Assembly (NCBI RefSeq): GCF_000613125.1
Contig: NZ_HG964497.1
Span: 1,309,710-1,373,709, forward strand
Length of the DNA: 64,000 nucleotides
Direction of reading: 5' to 3'
Source: Bacillus sp. EB01
GTDB taxonomy: Bacteria; Bacillota; Bacilli; Bacillales; Cytobacillaceae
Both the position numbers and the translations under genes were made by a program. This document shows positions 1 to 9,070 of this stretch, in pieces; the first letter of the stretch is position 1; each line of letters begins with the position of its first letter. The notes under the pieces are model-generated. The model was not told the origin of the DNA and searched no databases. It was given only the letters and a program-made list of their open reading frames with translations.

Positions 1-3000
1 GTTTTTGGGAATGATCCTGAAATGCCATCTACATGGAGTGATATCTATGTTAAGGCTATCGATGATGCAATCGTACTAGGCGCTGATGTTCTGAACATGA
101 GCCTTGGTTCTGTAGCTTCATTTGTGGCACCTGAAGATCCGGAGCAAGAAGCAGTCGCACGCGCGGTTGACAACGGAGTATTGATGTCAATTTCAGCCGG
201 GAACTCCGACCGTTTTGGAAGCGGATTTGGGAATAACTTCGCAACTGACCCTGATAAGGGGCTTGTTGGCGCACCTGGGTTGGCTTATGAGTCACTTCAG
301 GTAGCATCGTATGAGAACAGTTTCATGGATTTGGATGCTATTACTTATTCCTTTAATGGAACAGAATCTGATAAGGCATCATTCATGATTGCAGGAACAG
401 TAGATCCGACGAAGCAAGAAAAGAAAAAATTTGAAGTAGTTTTTGCAGGCTATGGAAGTGCTGCCGAATTTGTAGGAAAAGATTTTAAAGGTAAATATGC
501 TTTGATTTCTCGCGGTAACGGTGTAAACTTCGTTGATAAAACAAAGAACGCCCAAGCTGCAGGTGCAGTCGGAGCAATTGTATTTAACAACGCAACTGGA
601 TGGGTCAACATGGCCGATGATCCAGCAATTAAAATTCCGCATCTATTCATGCTGAAGGTCGATGGCGATAAGCTTAAGGCTGAGCTGGATAAAGGAACTA
701 AAGTGGAAATTGAATTCAAAGGTGACCAGGTTACGGCTCCAAACCCAACAGCTGGTCAAATGTCTTCATTCACTTCTTGGGGCGTTACTCCAAACCTTGA
801 TTTCAAGCCTGAAATCACAGCTCCAGGCGGAAATATCCTGTCTACATTGAATGGCAATACGTATGGCGTCATGAGCGGTACGTCTATGGCAGCACCTCAT
901 GTTGCCGGTGGGTCTGCGCTTGTGCTCCAGCGCGTTGATAAAGACTTTAATGTTTCTGGCAAGGACCGAGTGAATCTTGCGAAAAATATCCTGATGAATA
1001 CAGGAAAAGTAGTTGAAGATAAAGGCACTTATAATAGTGCATATGGATTAGGAAATCCTTATTCACCACGTCGTCAGGGTGCAGGTTTGATGCAGCTTCA
1101 TGCGGCGTTGACTACTCCTGTTGTCGTTACAGAAGCAACTACAGATGAAGCTAAAGTTGCCTTGAAAGAAATTTCAGGGAATAAAGCTACTTTTACTTTG
1201 AAAGCAGAGAATTTCTCAGACAAAGATGTTACGTACAATATTGGCGGGAATGTTCAAACTGATTTTGTTCTGAACGGTACAGACCGACAAGAAGCGCAAG
1301 GTATTTTTAAGAATGGCACGATATCTGATGCTGAGCCTTATCTGGGAGATTACCCAATAGAATTCAGCACAAATCAGTTGAAGGTACCTGCAAAGGGTAC
1401 AGCTACACTTGAAGTAACAGTTGATTTGTCTGACAATGTTGATTGGGTTTACAATAAATCACTTGAGTTAAGGTTCCCTAACGGCTACTTTGTGGAAGGT
1501 TTTGTAACACTGACTGATACTGAAGACAATCTTCCAGCGCTTTCAGTTCCGTATGTTGGATTTAAAGGCGACTGGAACAAGCCGCCGGTAGTGGATGGCC
1601 TAGGCTACGATGACGCTAAGTCCTTCTACGGATATACTGGCTTAGTAACTGAAGCCGGTGATGATTACAACTACCTTGGATACAATCCAGTAAAAGATAC
1701 CTTTGAATCTGACAAAATTGCATTCTCCCCGAATGGTGACGGTGTAAGTGATAATGCTATACCAATTCTCTCATTCCTGAGAAATGCGAAAACAGTTGAG
1801 TACAACGTCCTTGCCGAGGATGGAACAAAACTCCGCAAAATCAAGTCGGATACACTTGTCCGAAAGAACTACTATAATAGCGGTTCCAGTTCTCCTTTTT
1901 CCTTAAACTCTGCTAATGCATGGGATGGTAAGGTGAAGAACGTTAAGGTGCCTGATGGGAAATATTATTACGAAGTACTTTCAACTATTGACTATCCAGG
2001 AAAAGCTCCACAGTCTTTCAAGATTCCTGTGATTGTTGATACAGTCAAGCCAGTTGTTGAAGGCGTAATTGTGGACGGAGCATTGAACTATACAACTGTC
2101 GATAAGAACGGCGCCGGCGTGGCTTATGTTGATGTGCTTGTCAATGGCGTTTCCGTTTTTGGTGCAGACGATCTTCCACTAGCAGGAAACGGTGGAACGT
2201 ACAAGTTTAAAGAAGCTCCAGTAAATGGGGCGGAGGTAACTCTTGTTGCTGTGGACTATGCAGGAAACGTGGCTGAGAGGGTTATAGAGGTATTGGAAGG
2301 TCCGGATGATGTGACAATCCCTTATATCCATGCGACTTCTCCTGAACCACTTGGGGTATATGACACCAATGAAGTACCTGTTTCCGGATATGTTTCGGAT
2401 CAGACAAAGCTAACAAACTTCACTGTAAATGGCGAGTCTGTTGAATTAACCTGGGATTCAGAGGATCAACGGTATGAATTCGACACAGTCCTTACTTTGG
2501 AAGATGGCGTTCATAAAATCAGGATTGCCGGCACGGATAAAGCGGGTAACGAAATCTCCTTCCTGCGCACAGTGCTTGTAGATACAACTGCGCCTGGCTT
2601 AGATGTTAAAGTACCTGCGAAAGTTAGTGAAGAAACAGATTCTGTAGAACTTGAGGCAATCCTTTCTGATAACTTTGCCCAAGTCCGCTACTTTGTGGAT
2701 GGAAGCGAAGAATTCTACAAGGAACTTGCAGAGCCATACGTAATGGACGGCTATGAGACTTCTGTAAAAACAGTACTTCCGCTCCAGCCGGGTGCCAATA
2801 CATTCGTGCTTGAAGTAGTCGACGTTGCAGGCAACAAGACAACCAAAGAGGTCAATGTATTCCGGGGCAAGGAGACTTTCACAGTCAACTATTACGTTGA
2901 TGGTAAAGTTTATAAAACTGTTGATGTCATTGAGGGTAATACAATAAAGGCTCCTGCAAAACCGGTGAAGAAAGGATATACATTCATCGGCTGGTACTCA

Positions 3001-3651
3001 GATCAAGCACTAAAGACTAAGTACAATTTCAGCAAAGCAGTAACTGGAAATACTAATCTTTATGCCAAATTTGCAAACATTGCCGCTCCTGCATCTGTTA
3101 AGGCAGCTTCTGCCGGCTATAACAAGGTTAAAGTAAGCTGGGGTAAAGTGTCTGGTGCACAAGGCTATGAAGTTTATCGTTCAACTTCCAAGTACGGCAC
3201 ATACAGTAAAATTGCAACTTTAACAAGCGGAACGGCAACAAGCTACACAAATGGCGCGTTGAATCCAGGAAAAACTTACTATTATAAAGTTGTCTCCTAC
3301 AAGAGGGTAGATGGCGTAAAAGTGGTAAGCCCATATTCCGCAGTCGTTAGCAAGGCTCCAGTTCTTGCTACACCGACAGGCCTGTCTGTAAAGAAATATT
3401 CGGCTACTTCACTCAAAGTATCCTGGAAGGCATCAAGCGAAGCAACAGGATATGAGGTATATCGTGCAACTTCGAAAACTGGCAAATATACCAAAGTAGC
3501 GACTGTTACAAAGGGCAGTGTCACAAGCGTGGTCAATACCAAGCTGACAAAAGGCAAAACATATTACTACAAAGTGCGCGCGGTCAAAACCGTTAGCGGA
3601 AAGAAATACTACAGTGGTTATTCCTCTGTTGGATCCGCTAAAACGTATTAA
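1..3651 (+). CDS. Secreted subtilisin-like serine protease with PA, FlgD-like, InlB-type and Fn3 modules (5' end outside window)
   Basis: The frame is open from base 1, so the N-terminus (signal peptide, propeptide, catalytic Asp and His) lies upstream; 1216 residues are visible. The S8 oxyanion region SISAGNS is near bases 187-210. A protease-associated (PA) insert lies at about 400-720. The catalytic serine is in GTSMAAPHVAGG (Ser codon 883-885). After the catalytic domain come Fn3-like beta domains (about 1150-1560), a FlgD/gliding-type Ig domain starting FSPNGDGVSD (about 1720-2050), further Ig-like modules to 2870, a Listeria-Bacteroides (Flg_new/InlB B) repeat with GYTFIGWY (about 2875-3075), and two C-terminal fibronectin type III domains (3085-3651). 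No LPXTG anchor is seen, so it is probably released or held non-covalently. The architecture resembles Vpr and lactocepin/C5a-peptidase-type extracellular proteases. Substrate unknown. A hairpin terminator follows directly. Confidence 0.93.
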   Translation, partial: VFGNDPEMPSTWSDIYVKAIDDAIVLGADVLNMSLGSVASFVAPEDPEQEAVARAVDNGVLMSISAGNSDRFGSGFGNNFATDPDKGLVGAPGLAYESLQVASYENSFMDLDAITYSFNGTESDKASFMIAGTVDPTKQEKKKFEVVFAGYGSAAEFVGKDFKGKYALISRGNGVNFVDKTKNAQAAGAVGAIVFNNATGWVNMADDPAIKIPHLFMLKVDGDKLKAELDKGTKVEIEFKGDQVTAPNPTAGQMSSFTSWGVTPNLDFKPEITAPGGNILSTLNGNTYGVMSGTSMAAPHVAGGSALVLQRVDKDFNVSGKDRVNLAKNILMNTGKVVEDKGTYNSAYGLGNPYSPRRQGAGLMQLHAALTTPVVVTEATTDEAKVALKEISGNKATFTLKAENFSDKDVTYNIGGNVQTDFVLNGTDRQEAQGIFKNGTISDAEPYLGDYPIEFSTNQLKVPAKGTATLEVTVDLSDNVDWVYNKSLELRFPNGYFVEGFVTLTDTEDNLPALSVPYVGFKGDWNKPPVVDGLGYDDAKSFYGYTGLVTEAGDDYNYLGYNPVKDTFESDKIAFSPNGDGVSDNAIPILSFLRNAKTVEYNVLAEDGTKLRKIKSDTLVRKNYYNSGSSSPFSLNSANAWDGKVKNVKVPDGKYYYEVLSTIDYPGKAPQSFKIPVIVDTVKPVVEGVIVDGALNYTTVDKNGAGVAYVDVLVNGVSVFGADDLPLAGNGGTYKFKEAPVNGAEVTLVAVDYAGNVAERVIEVLEGPDDVTIPYIHATSPEPLGVYDTNEVPVSGYVSDQTKLTNFTVNGESVELTWDSEDQRYEFDTVLTLEDGVHKIRIAGTDKAGNEISFLRTVLVDTTAPGLDVKVPAKVSEETDSVELEAILSDNFAQVRYFVDGSEEFYKELAEPYVMDGYETSVKTVLPLQPGANTFVLEVVDVAGNKTTKEVNVFRGKETFTVNYYVDGKVYKTVDVIEGNTIKAPAKPVKKGYTFIGWYSDQALKTKYNFSKAVTGNTNLYAKFANIAAPASVKAASAGYNKVKVSWGKVSGAQGYEVYRSTSKYGTYSKIATLTSGTATSYTNGALNPGKTYYYKVVSYKRVDGVKVVSPYSAVVSKAPVLATPTGLSVKKYSATSLKVSWKASSEATGYEVYRATSKTGKYTKVATVTKGSVTSVVNTKLTKGKTYYYKVRAVKTVSGKKYYSGYSSVGSAKTY

Positions 3652-3664
3652 TCGCTAACTGCAA

Positions 3665-3712
3665 AAAGTCCCTCTCAAGGCAGGAACCTCCTGCCAGGGA
3701 GGGGCTTTTTTT
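3665..3712 (+). terminator. Rho-independent terminator of the subtilase gene
   Basis: An imperfect G+C-rich stem with inner pairing GGCAGG/CCTGCC and outer CCCTC/GAGGG is followed by a run of seven T. Confidence 0.85.
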
Positions 3713-3716
3713 AGTG

Positions 3717-4147
3717 AAAGGATTGTAAGTTTACAAGGATTAACCATTTAACTAGCCTTGTTTAATAGGAAGAAAGAGTTAAAATGGCTTGCATTTTACT
3801 ATATAAGTTAAACTAAAGAATTTCAGAAGCGTAGGCGTTTAATTGATTGAAGTGCCTGGAACGGAAATTGTAGAAAAACTTAAGTTTAATCTATATAGCT
3901 TGGGTTTTACTAGTAACAACCCAACTTTTCAATCGATATGACTAGGCGCTGACAGGCAGTAACTAGTCTATGGCGTGCAAGGGTTCGTTACGCACAGTTA
4001 GTAACCATACTATGAAGTACTATATAATTCGGTAAAAGTAGCACAAAACAGCCATCAAAATTGAAACCTTTATAGTTAACATTCACTAGACAAAACAATA
4101 TTGGGCTTTCACCTTTCAAAAAAATTGCCCATTTATTCATGATCCCC
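3717..4147. other. Intergenic region without recognisable gene
   Basis: About 430 bases of A+T-rich sequence. The only structure noticed is a 7-bp inverted repeat TTGGGTT/AACCCAA (3900-3906 and 3918-3924) followed by a short T stretch. No coding frame with a ribosome site or RNA gene was recognised. Confidence 0.5.
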
Positions 4148-4178
4148 TTGACCTTCACGCAACGTAAAGGTATAGAGT
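4148..4178 (+). promoter_or_regulatory. MerR-type promoter and operator
   Basis: A -35 TTGACC (4148-4153) and a -10 TAGAGT (4173-4178) are separated by 19 bp, the over-long spacing typical of MerR-activated promoters. Between them is the dyad ACCTTCAC-N5-GTAAAGGT (4151-4171), 7 of 8 positions symmetric. An alternative -10 (TATAGA, 4171) would give 17 bp. It is immediately upstream of the MerR gene, so autoregulation is inferred. Confidence 0.65.
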
Positions 4179-4198
4179 GGGACTTAGGAGGGATTCAG

Positions 4199-4963
4199 AT
4201 GGAATATACGGTACAGAAGCTTGCCAATCTGGCGGGGATTAGTGCTAGGACATTACGGTATTACGATGAAATAGGTATCCTAAAGCCGTCAAGGATAAAT
4301 TCATCAGGTTACAGGATTTATGGAAGCGCCGAAGTGAACAGGCTGCAGCAAATCCTATTTTACAGGGAGCTTGATGTGCCACTTGAAACGATAAAGGAAA
4401 TCATCGTTGCACCCGGCTACGATGAGGCGGCTGCTTTGAGGGACCATCGCGAAAAACTCCTGGAAAAGAGGCGTCAGCTTGAGTTGTTGATAGCCAATGT
4501 GGATAAAACAATTAAAGCAAAAGAAGGGAGTTTCACGATGAGTGACAAAGAAAAGTTCGAAGGGTTCAAACAAAAGATGATTGAGGAGAATGAAGAAAAG
4601 TACGGAGATGAGATTAGACAAAAGTATGGAAAAGATAAAGTTGAGCAATCGTATGCGAAAGTAAAGAACATGACGCCGGAACAGCATGAAGAAGTGACAA
4701 AACTTGCTGAAGAAGTCCAGCATACATTGGCAGAAGCCTTCAAAACCGGTGATCCTGCCGGAGAACTCGCTCAAAAAGCTGCGGATTTGCATAAGAAGTG
4801 GCTGATGTTTTACTGGAGCAGCTATAGCAAGGAGGCTCACGCCGGTCTTGCGCAGATGTATGTTGATGACGAACGTTTTACTTCATATTATGATAAGGAT
4901 CAGCCAGGCACTGCAAAATTCCTGAGGGATGCTATTCATATTTATACAGAATTTAAAAAGTAA
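4199..4963 (+). CDS. MerR-family transcriptional regulator with TipAS effector domain (Mta-like)
   Basis: A 254-residue protein. Residues 1-70 form a MerR winged-helix domain (TVQKLANLAGISARTLRYYD), followed by a coiled-coil dimerisation helix (about 75-110) and a TipAS-type antibiotic-binding domain (about 125-250), as in Bacillus Mta (257 aa) and Streptomyces TipAL. Family members bind hydrophobic drugs or thiopeptides and activate their own and multidrug-efflux promoters by realigning a 19-bp spacer. The start at 4199 is chosen for the GGAGGG 8 bases upstream; the frame extends upstream to 4139, but that part overlaps the promoter. No efflux gene is adjacent, so its target other than itself is unknown. 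Confidence 0.88.
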   Translation: MEYTVQKLANLAGISARTLRYYDEIGILKPSRINSSGYRIYGSAEVNRLQQILFYRELDVPLETIKEIIVAPGYDEAAALRDHREKLLEKRRQLELLIANVDKTIKAKEGSFTMSDKEKFEGFKQKMIEENEEKYGDEIRQKYGKDKVEQSYAKVKNMTPEQHEEVTKLAEEVQHTLAEAFKTGDPAGELAQKAADLHKKWLMFYWSSYSKEAHAGLAQMYVDDERFTSYYDKDQPGTAKFLRDAIHIYTEFKK

Positions 4964-4969
4964 TAACGT

Positions 4970-4998
4970 AGCGGCTAAAGCTTTCTTTGGCCGCTTTT
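4970..4998 (+). terminator. Terminator of the MerR gene
   Basis: AGCGGC and GCCGCT arms flank a short loop and run into TTTTT. Confidence 0.8.
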
Positions 4999-5125
4999 TA
5001 CGTTCCTGGTTCAATCAATTATGGATAAAACAACAATATAATTACAGGAATATACATATCAGAAAATAACTGAGAGATAATAATGAAGGTTTTGCTTTTT
5101 GCCACATTTAAATAGTCAAAACTGA

Positions 5126-5154
5126 TTGACAATGAGAATGAATATCATTAACAT
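5126..5154 (+). promoter_or_regulatory. Fur-controlled promoter of the siderophore importer
   Basis: A -35 TTGACA (5126-5131), 17-bp spacer and -10 TAACAT (5149-5154). The spacer holds a 7-1-7 Fur box, TGAGAAT-G-AATATCA at 5133-5147, which matches the consensus TGATAAT-N-ATTATCA at 12 of 14 positions. Binding here would block RNA polymerase when iron is replete. Confidence 0.8.
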
Positions 5155-5264
5155 TAAACTTGTAAGATAATTCACTAAGCATAGTGAAAACATGAAAAAC
5201 GTTATTCCATCTTTTTTTGTTAGTATATTTTAAAAACGCGTTCCACCTTTTTTTTATGAGTAAA

Positions 5265-5279
5265 TGATAATAATTCTCT
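5265..5279. promoter_or_regulatory. Second Fur-box-like site
   Basis: TGATAATAATTCTCT matches the 7-1-7 Fur consensus at 12 of 14 positions. It lies in the leader about 45 bases before the first permease gene, downstream of the main Fur box. Confidence 0.5.
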
Positions 5280-5323
5280 ATTAGACAATTAACCTAAAAT
5301 TTTGAAGGCCTGGGGAAAGCCAC

Positions 5324-6274
5324 ATGAGACTGATTTATTTATTTGCAGCTTTTATCATCCTATCTATTGCATCCCTATTTATTGGGGTCACTGATATAAG
5401 TCCGCTCGATTTATTTAGTTTGAGCGGAGACCAGGCGGACATACTGCTTGCAAGCCGTGTTCCTCGCTTGATGAGTATCATCCTTGCCGGGGTGGGGATG
5501 AGTATTAGTGGACTTATTATGCAGCAGCTAACGCGAAACAAATTCGTTTCTCCGACTACTGCCGGAACAATGGATTCTGCAAGGCTTGGTATTCTTGTTT
5601 CTCTAATGCTGTTCACATCTGCCAGCCCTTTTGTAAAAATGCTAGTAGCTTTTGCGTTTGCCTTAGCAGGTACATTCATATTTATGAAAATCCTCGACAG
5701 AGTAAAATATAAGGATGCTATTTTTATACCGCTCGTAGGAATGATGTTCGGAAATATCGTTGGCTCGATCACCACGTTTTTCGCTTATAAAAATGACCTG
5801 ATCCAGAACATGTCCTCCTGGCTGCAAGGGAATTTCTCCATGATGATACAAGGGAGATACGAACTTCTTTATATAAGCATTCCGCTTCTTGTAGTTGCGT
5901 TCCTATATGCGAATAAATTCACAATTGCGGGGATGGGCGAAGAATTTGCAACAAATCTTGGTCTGAACCATAAGCAGATTGTTAATATCGGCCTTAGCAT
6001 TGTGGCGATGATTACAGCGTTAGTAATTCTGACAGTCGGGATGATTCCATTTCTGGGCTTGATCGTTCCAAACATTGTAACGATGTACAGGGGAGATCAT
6101 TTAAAAAATAGTCTAGCCCATACAGCCCTGATGGGAGCGGTTTTCGTCTTGGCCTGCGATATTCTTGGAAGGATCATTATCTATCCATACGAAATTCCAA
6201 TTGGCCTGACAGTCGGAGTCATTGGCAGCGGAATCTTCCTTTATTTGGTGATGAGGAGAAAGGCTTATGCATAA
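5324..6274 (+). CDS. yclN: Siderophore ABC importer permease, YclN (petrobactin type)
   Basis: A 316-residue FecCD-family permease with about nine hydrophobic segments, including the conserved LASRVPRL and FLGLIVPNI motifs; the latter matches the coupling-helix region that docks the ATPase. Sequence and length agree closely with B. subtilis YclN, the first permease of YclNOPQ, which imports ferric petrobactin. It is the first gene of a four-gene operon behind a Fur-boxed promoter and overlaps the next gene by 8 bases. Iron-limited expression is inferred from the Fur boxes. Substrate assignment rests on homology; a related catecholate siderophore cannot be excluded. Confidence 0.92.
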   Translation: MRLIYLFAAFIILSIASLFIGVTDISPLDLFSLSGDQADILLASRVPRLMSIILAGVGMSISGLIMQQLTRNKFVSPTTAGTMDSARLGILVSLMLFTSASPFVKMLVAFAFALAGTFIFMKILDRVKYKDAIFIPLVGMMFGNIVGSITTFFAYKNDLIQNMSSWLQGNFSMMIQGRYELLYISIPLLVVAFLYANKFTIAGMGEEFATNLGLNHKQIVNIGLSIVAMITALVILTVGMIPFLGLIVPNIVTMYRGDHLKNSLAHTALMGAVFVLACDILGRIIIYPYEIPIGLTVGVIGSGIFLYLVMRRKAYA

Positions 6275-7211
6275 CAAAACAAAAATTCTGCTGCTCGCTG
6301 CCTTCTCACTACTTGCCATCGCGCTGTTCGTATTTCTGGATCTTGGCCCAAATTGGGATTATGCCCTTCCTAGGCGTCTGAAAAAAATCCTTGCGATAGC
6401 TCTGACAGGTGCAGTAATTGCAATATCGACAGTGATTTTCCAAACGATTACCAATAACCGGATTTTGACACCATCAATTATCGGACTCGATTCCCTTTAT
6501 ATGCTTATTCAGACCGTATTAATATTCGGGTTTGGCTCAATGAGTGTCATGGTCGTGAATAAAAATCTAAACTTCCTGATTTCTGTAGGCTTGATGGTCA
6601 TTTTTTCCGGCATTCTGTACAGGCTTTTATTTAAGAGGGAAGGGCAAAATATATATCTTCTCCTTCTGGTCGGAATCATTTTCGGGACGTTCTTTGGAAG
6701 CATTACAACTTTCCTGCAAGTCCTGATTGATCCGAATGAATTCCAGATTGTCCAGGATCGTATGTTTGCAAGTTTCAATAACGTCAACACCGAATTATTG
6801 ATTCTCGCTTTTATAACAGTGATTGCAGTCATGGCATATTCAGTAAAATTCGTTAAATATCTTGATGTTATGGCCCTTGGCAAGGAACATGCAATAAACC
6901 TTGGCGTCGATTATGACTATATTGTCAAACGGCTTCTTGTTGTAATTGCCATTCTTGTTTCTGTTTCGACTGCATTGGTTGGGCCTATCACGTTCCTCGG
7001 CCTATTGGTTGCTAACGTGGCCCACGAATTCCTAAAAACATTCAGGCACAGTGTACTTTTAACAGGTTCAGTTTTAATCAGCATCATTGCCCTTGCTGGG
7101 GGGCAGCTTATCGTTGAAAGAGTATTTACGTTCTCAACAACATTGAGCGTGATTATCAACTTTATCGGCGGAGTGTATTTCATATATCTTTTGCTAAGGG
7201 AGAGTAAATAA
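6267..7211 (+). CDS. yclO: Siderophore ABC importer permease, YclO
   Basis: A 314-residue FecCD-type permease, the heterodimer partner of YclN, with multiple membrane spans and the conserved VGPITFLGLLVANVAHE stretch near residue 235. The ATG at 6267 lies inside the end of yclN and is preceded by GAGGAGAAAGG, indicating translational coupling. Family knowledge: the YclN/YclO pair forms the membrane channel of the petrobactin transporter. The next gene starts one base after its stop codon. Confidence 0.92.
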   Translation: MHNKTKILLLAAFSLLAIALFVFLDLGPNWDYALPRRLKKILAIALTGAVIAISTVIFQTITNNRILTPSIIGLDSLYMLIQTVLIFGFGSMSVMVVNKNLNFLISVGLMVIFSGILYRLLFKREGQNIYLLLLVGIIFGTFFGSITTFLQVLIDPNEFQIVQDRMFASFNNVNTELLILAFITVIAVMAYSVKFVKYLDVMALGKEHAINLGVDYDYIVKRLLVVIAILVSVSTALVGPITFLGLLVANVAHEFLKTFRHSVLLTGSVLISIIALAGGQLIVERVFTFSTTLSVIINFIGGVYFIYLLLRESK

Positions 7212-7212
7212 A

Positions 7213-7971
7213 ATGTTGGATGTCATTTCTGTTTCAAAAGGATACGGTACAAAGAATGTTGTCGACAATGTCTCTGTAAAAATCCAAAAGGGTAAAATTA
7301 CTTCCTTCATTGGCCCGAATGGCGCGGGAAAAAGTACTCTTCTGTCCATGATTAGCCGATTAATCACTAAAGATGAAGGTCAAATTTTGATTGATGGCGT
7401 CGATATCAGCAAAAAGAAGAGCACTGATCTAGCGAAGAAAATCTCAATTCTGAAGCAATCAAACCATATCAGTTTGAAGCTTACCATCCGTGAGCTAGTA
7501 TCTTTTGGACGTTTCCCGTATTCACAGGGCAGGCTCAATAAAGAGGACTGGAAGCTTGTTGATGAGGCAATCAACTATATGGAACTTGAAGATATCCAAG
7601 ATAAATATCTCGACCAGCTAAGCGGCGGGCAAAGGCAGCGCGCATATATTGCGATGGTGCTTGCCCAGGATACGGAATATATCCTGCTCGATGAACCACT
7701 CAACAACTTGGACATGAAACACTCTGTTCAAATTATGAAGGTCCTGCGCAGGCTGTGTGATGAACTTGGCAAAACAGTTGTTATCGTCCTCCATGATATA
7801 AACTTTGCATCGTGCTATTCTGATTATATTGTCGCGTTGAAGGATGGAAAGGTAGTCCAGGAAGGGCCTACTTGCGATATTATTTCTTGTCCGGTACTCA
7901 ACAAGGTATACGACATGGATTTCCATATTGAAGAAATCAATGGTAATAATATCTGTGTCTTTTTTTCATAA
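7213..7971 (+). CDS. yclP: Siderophore ABC importer ATPase, YclP
   Basis: A 252-residue ABC ATPase with Walker A GPNGAGKST (about residue 35), signature LSGGQRQR (about 136), Walker B YILLDEPLNNLD and the switch histidine in VVIVLHDINF. Length and sequence agree with B. subtilis YclP. It powers import through YclNO on the cytoplasmic side. It is packed tightly after yclO, and the binding-protein gene follows 39 bases after its stop. Confidence 0.93.
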   Translation: MLDVISVSKGYGTKNVVDNVSVKIQKGKITSFIGPNGAGKSTLLSMISRLITKDEGQILIDGVDISKKKSTDLAKKISILKQSNHISLKLTIRELVSFGRFPYSQGRLNKEDWKLVDEAINYMELEDIQDKYLDQLSGGQRQRAYIAMVLAQDTEYILLDEPLNNLDMKHSVQIMKVLRRLCDELGKTVVIVLHDINFASCYSDYIVALKDGKVVQEGPTCDIISCPVLNKVYDMDFHIEEINGNNICVFFS

Positions 7972-8010
7972 CTAACTTAGCGATTACTTAACTATATGAG
8001 GTGGATAATA

Positions 8011-8958
8011 ATGAAGAAAAACCTTGTTTTGACAGCTCTGCTTGGACTGCTAATGGTATTCACAGCAGCCTGTGGAAATTCGGATGCGAAGAACAATGGG
8101 GCATCTTCTGATGAATCGGAAGAAATAACAGTCACCCATCAGCTTGGGGAAACAAAGGTCAAGAAGAATCCGCAAAATGTCATAGTATTTGATTATGGTG
8201 TACTTGATACTCTTGATGAACTCGGTGTAAAGGTGACAGGACTACCTCAAGAAACAGTTCCTGGATACCTTGAAAAGTACAAAGGGTCTGAATATGAAAA
8301 TGTAGGTGGAATTAAAGAGCCTGATTTTGAAAAAATCAACGAGCTTGGCCCTGATTTAATTATTATTTCAGGCCGCCAGCAGGATTCGTATGAAGAGCTG
8401 AATGAAATTGCGCCGACCATTTTTATGGGGCTAGATACAAGTAAATACCTTGAGTCATTTAAAGAAAATACAACAACACTCGGAAAGATTTTTGGAAAAG
8501 AAGCTGAAGTGGAAGAAAAGCTTTCTGAGGTACAAAAAACAATCGATTCCTTGAATGGAAAAGGAAAAGCGACTGGCAAGAATGGCCTCATCGTACTTGC
8601 GAATGAAGGTTCGTTAAGTGCATACGGCTCAGGCTCGCGGTTTGGGATTGTCCATGACAACTTCGGAATAGAGCCAGCAGATAAAAACATCGAGGTTTCA
8701 ACACACGGACAGACCATTTCGTTCGAATACATTCTGGAACAAGACCCTGATTACTTGTTTGTTATCGACCGTGGAGCTGTGGTCCAGGAAGGAAGTTCTT
8801 CTGCAAAACCACTTATTGAAAATGACCTTATTAAAAAGACAAAGGCCTATAAAAATGATAACATCGTTTACCTGGATCCGGATTACTGGTACCTGTCAGG
8901 CGGAGGTCTTGTTTCAGTAACGGAAATGGCCAAAGAAATTGAAGAAGGAATAAACTAA
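8011..8958 (+). CDS. yclQ: Siderophore-binding lipoprotein, YclQ
   Basis: A 315-residue periplasmic-binding-protein-fold lipoprotein. The N-terminus MKKNLVLTALLGLLMVF leads into the lipobox TAAC (Cys21), so the mature protein is lipid-anchored outside the membrane. A Ser/Glu-rich linker follows, then two lobes containing the family motifs GVKVTGLPQ and PDLIIISGRQ. The start at 8011 is preferred over an in-frame ATG at 7996 because GAGGTGG sits 7 bases before it and the signal peptide starts there. It is the last gene of the Fur-controlled operon and delivers ferric siderophore to YclNO. Confidence 0.93.
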   Translation: MKKNLVLTALLGLLMVFTAACGNSDAKNNGASSDESEEITVTHQLGETKVKKNPQNVIVFDYGVLDTLDELGVKVTGLPQETVPGYLEKYKGSEYENVGGIKEPDFEKINELGPDLIIISGRQQDSYEELNEIAPTIFMGLDTSKYLESFKENTTTLGKIFGKEAEVEEKLSEVQKTIDSLNGKGKATGKNGLIVLANEGSLSAYGSGSRFGIVHDNFGIEPADKNIEVSTHGQTISFEYILEQDPDYLFVIDRGAVVQEGSSSAKPLIENDLIKKTKAYKNDNIVYLDPDYWYLSGGGLVSVTEMAKEIEEGIN

Positions 8959-8960
8959 TG

Positions 8961-9000
8961 AAATGCCCTCACTCTTAAAATAGAGAGAGGGCATTTTTTT
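8961..9000 (+). terminator. Terminator of the yclNOPQ operon
   Basis: AAATGCCCTC and GAGGGCATTT arms are followed by seven T. Confidence 0.88.
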
Positions 9001-9043
9001 CACCCGGTGTCCTTCTCCCGCGCAGAGACATGCGGATTAGGCC

Positions 9044-9067
9044 TGTCACGAGGCGCTTGCGCTTTTT
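9044..9067. repeat. Partial copy of the dispersed foldback repeat
   Basis: Carries only the right-hand end, TGTCACGAGGCGCTTGCGCTTTTT, of the element found in full at 35.6, 39.8, 42.5 and 59.2 kb. It stops 3 bases before the stop codon of the minus-strand gene ending at 9071. Confidence 0.7.
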
Positions 9068-9070
9068 AGA

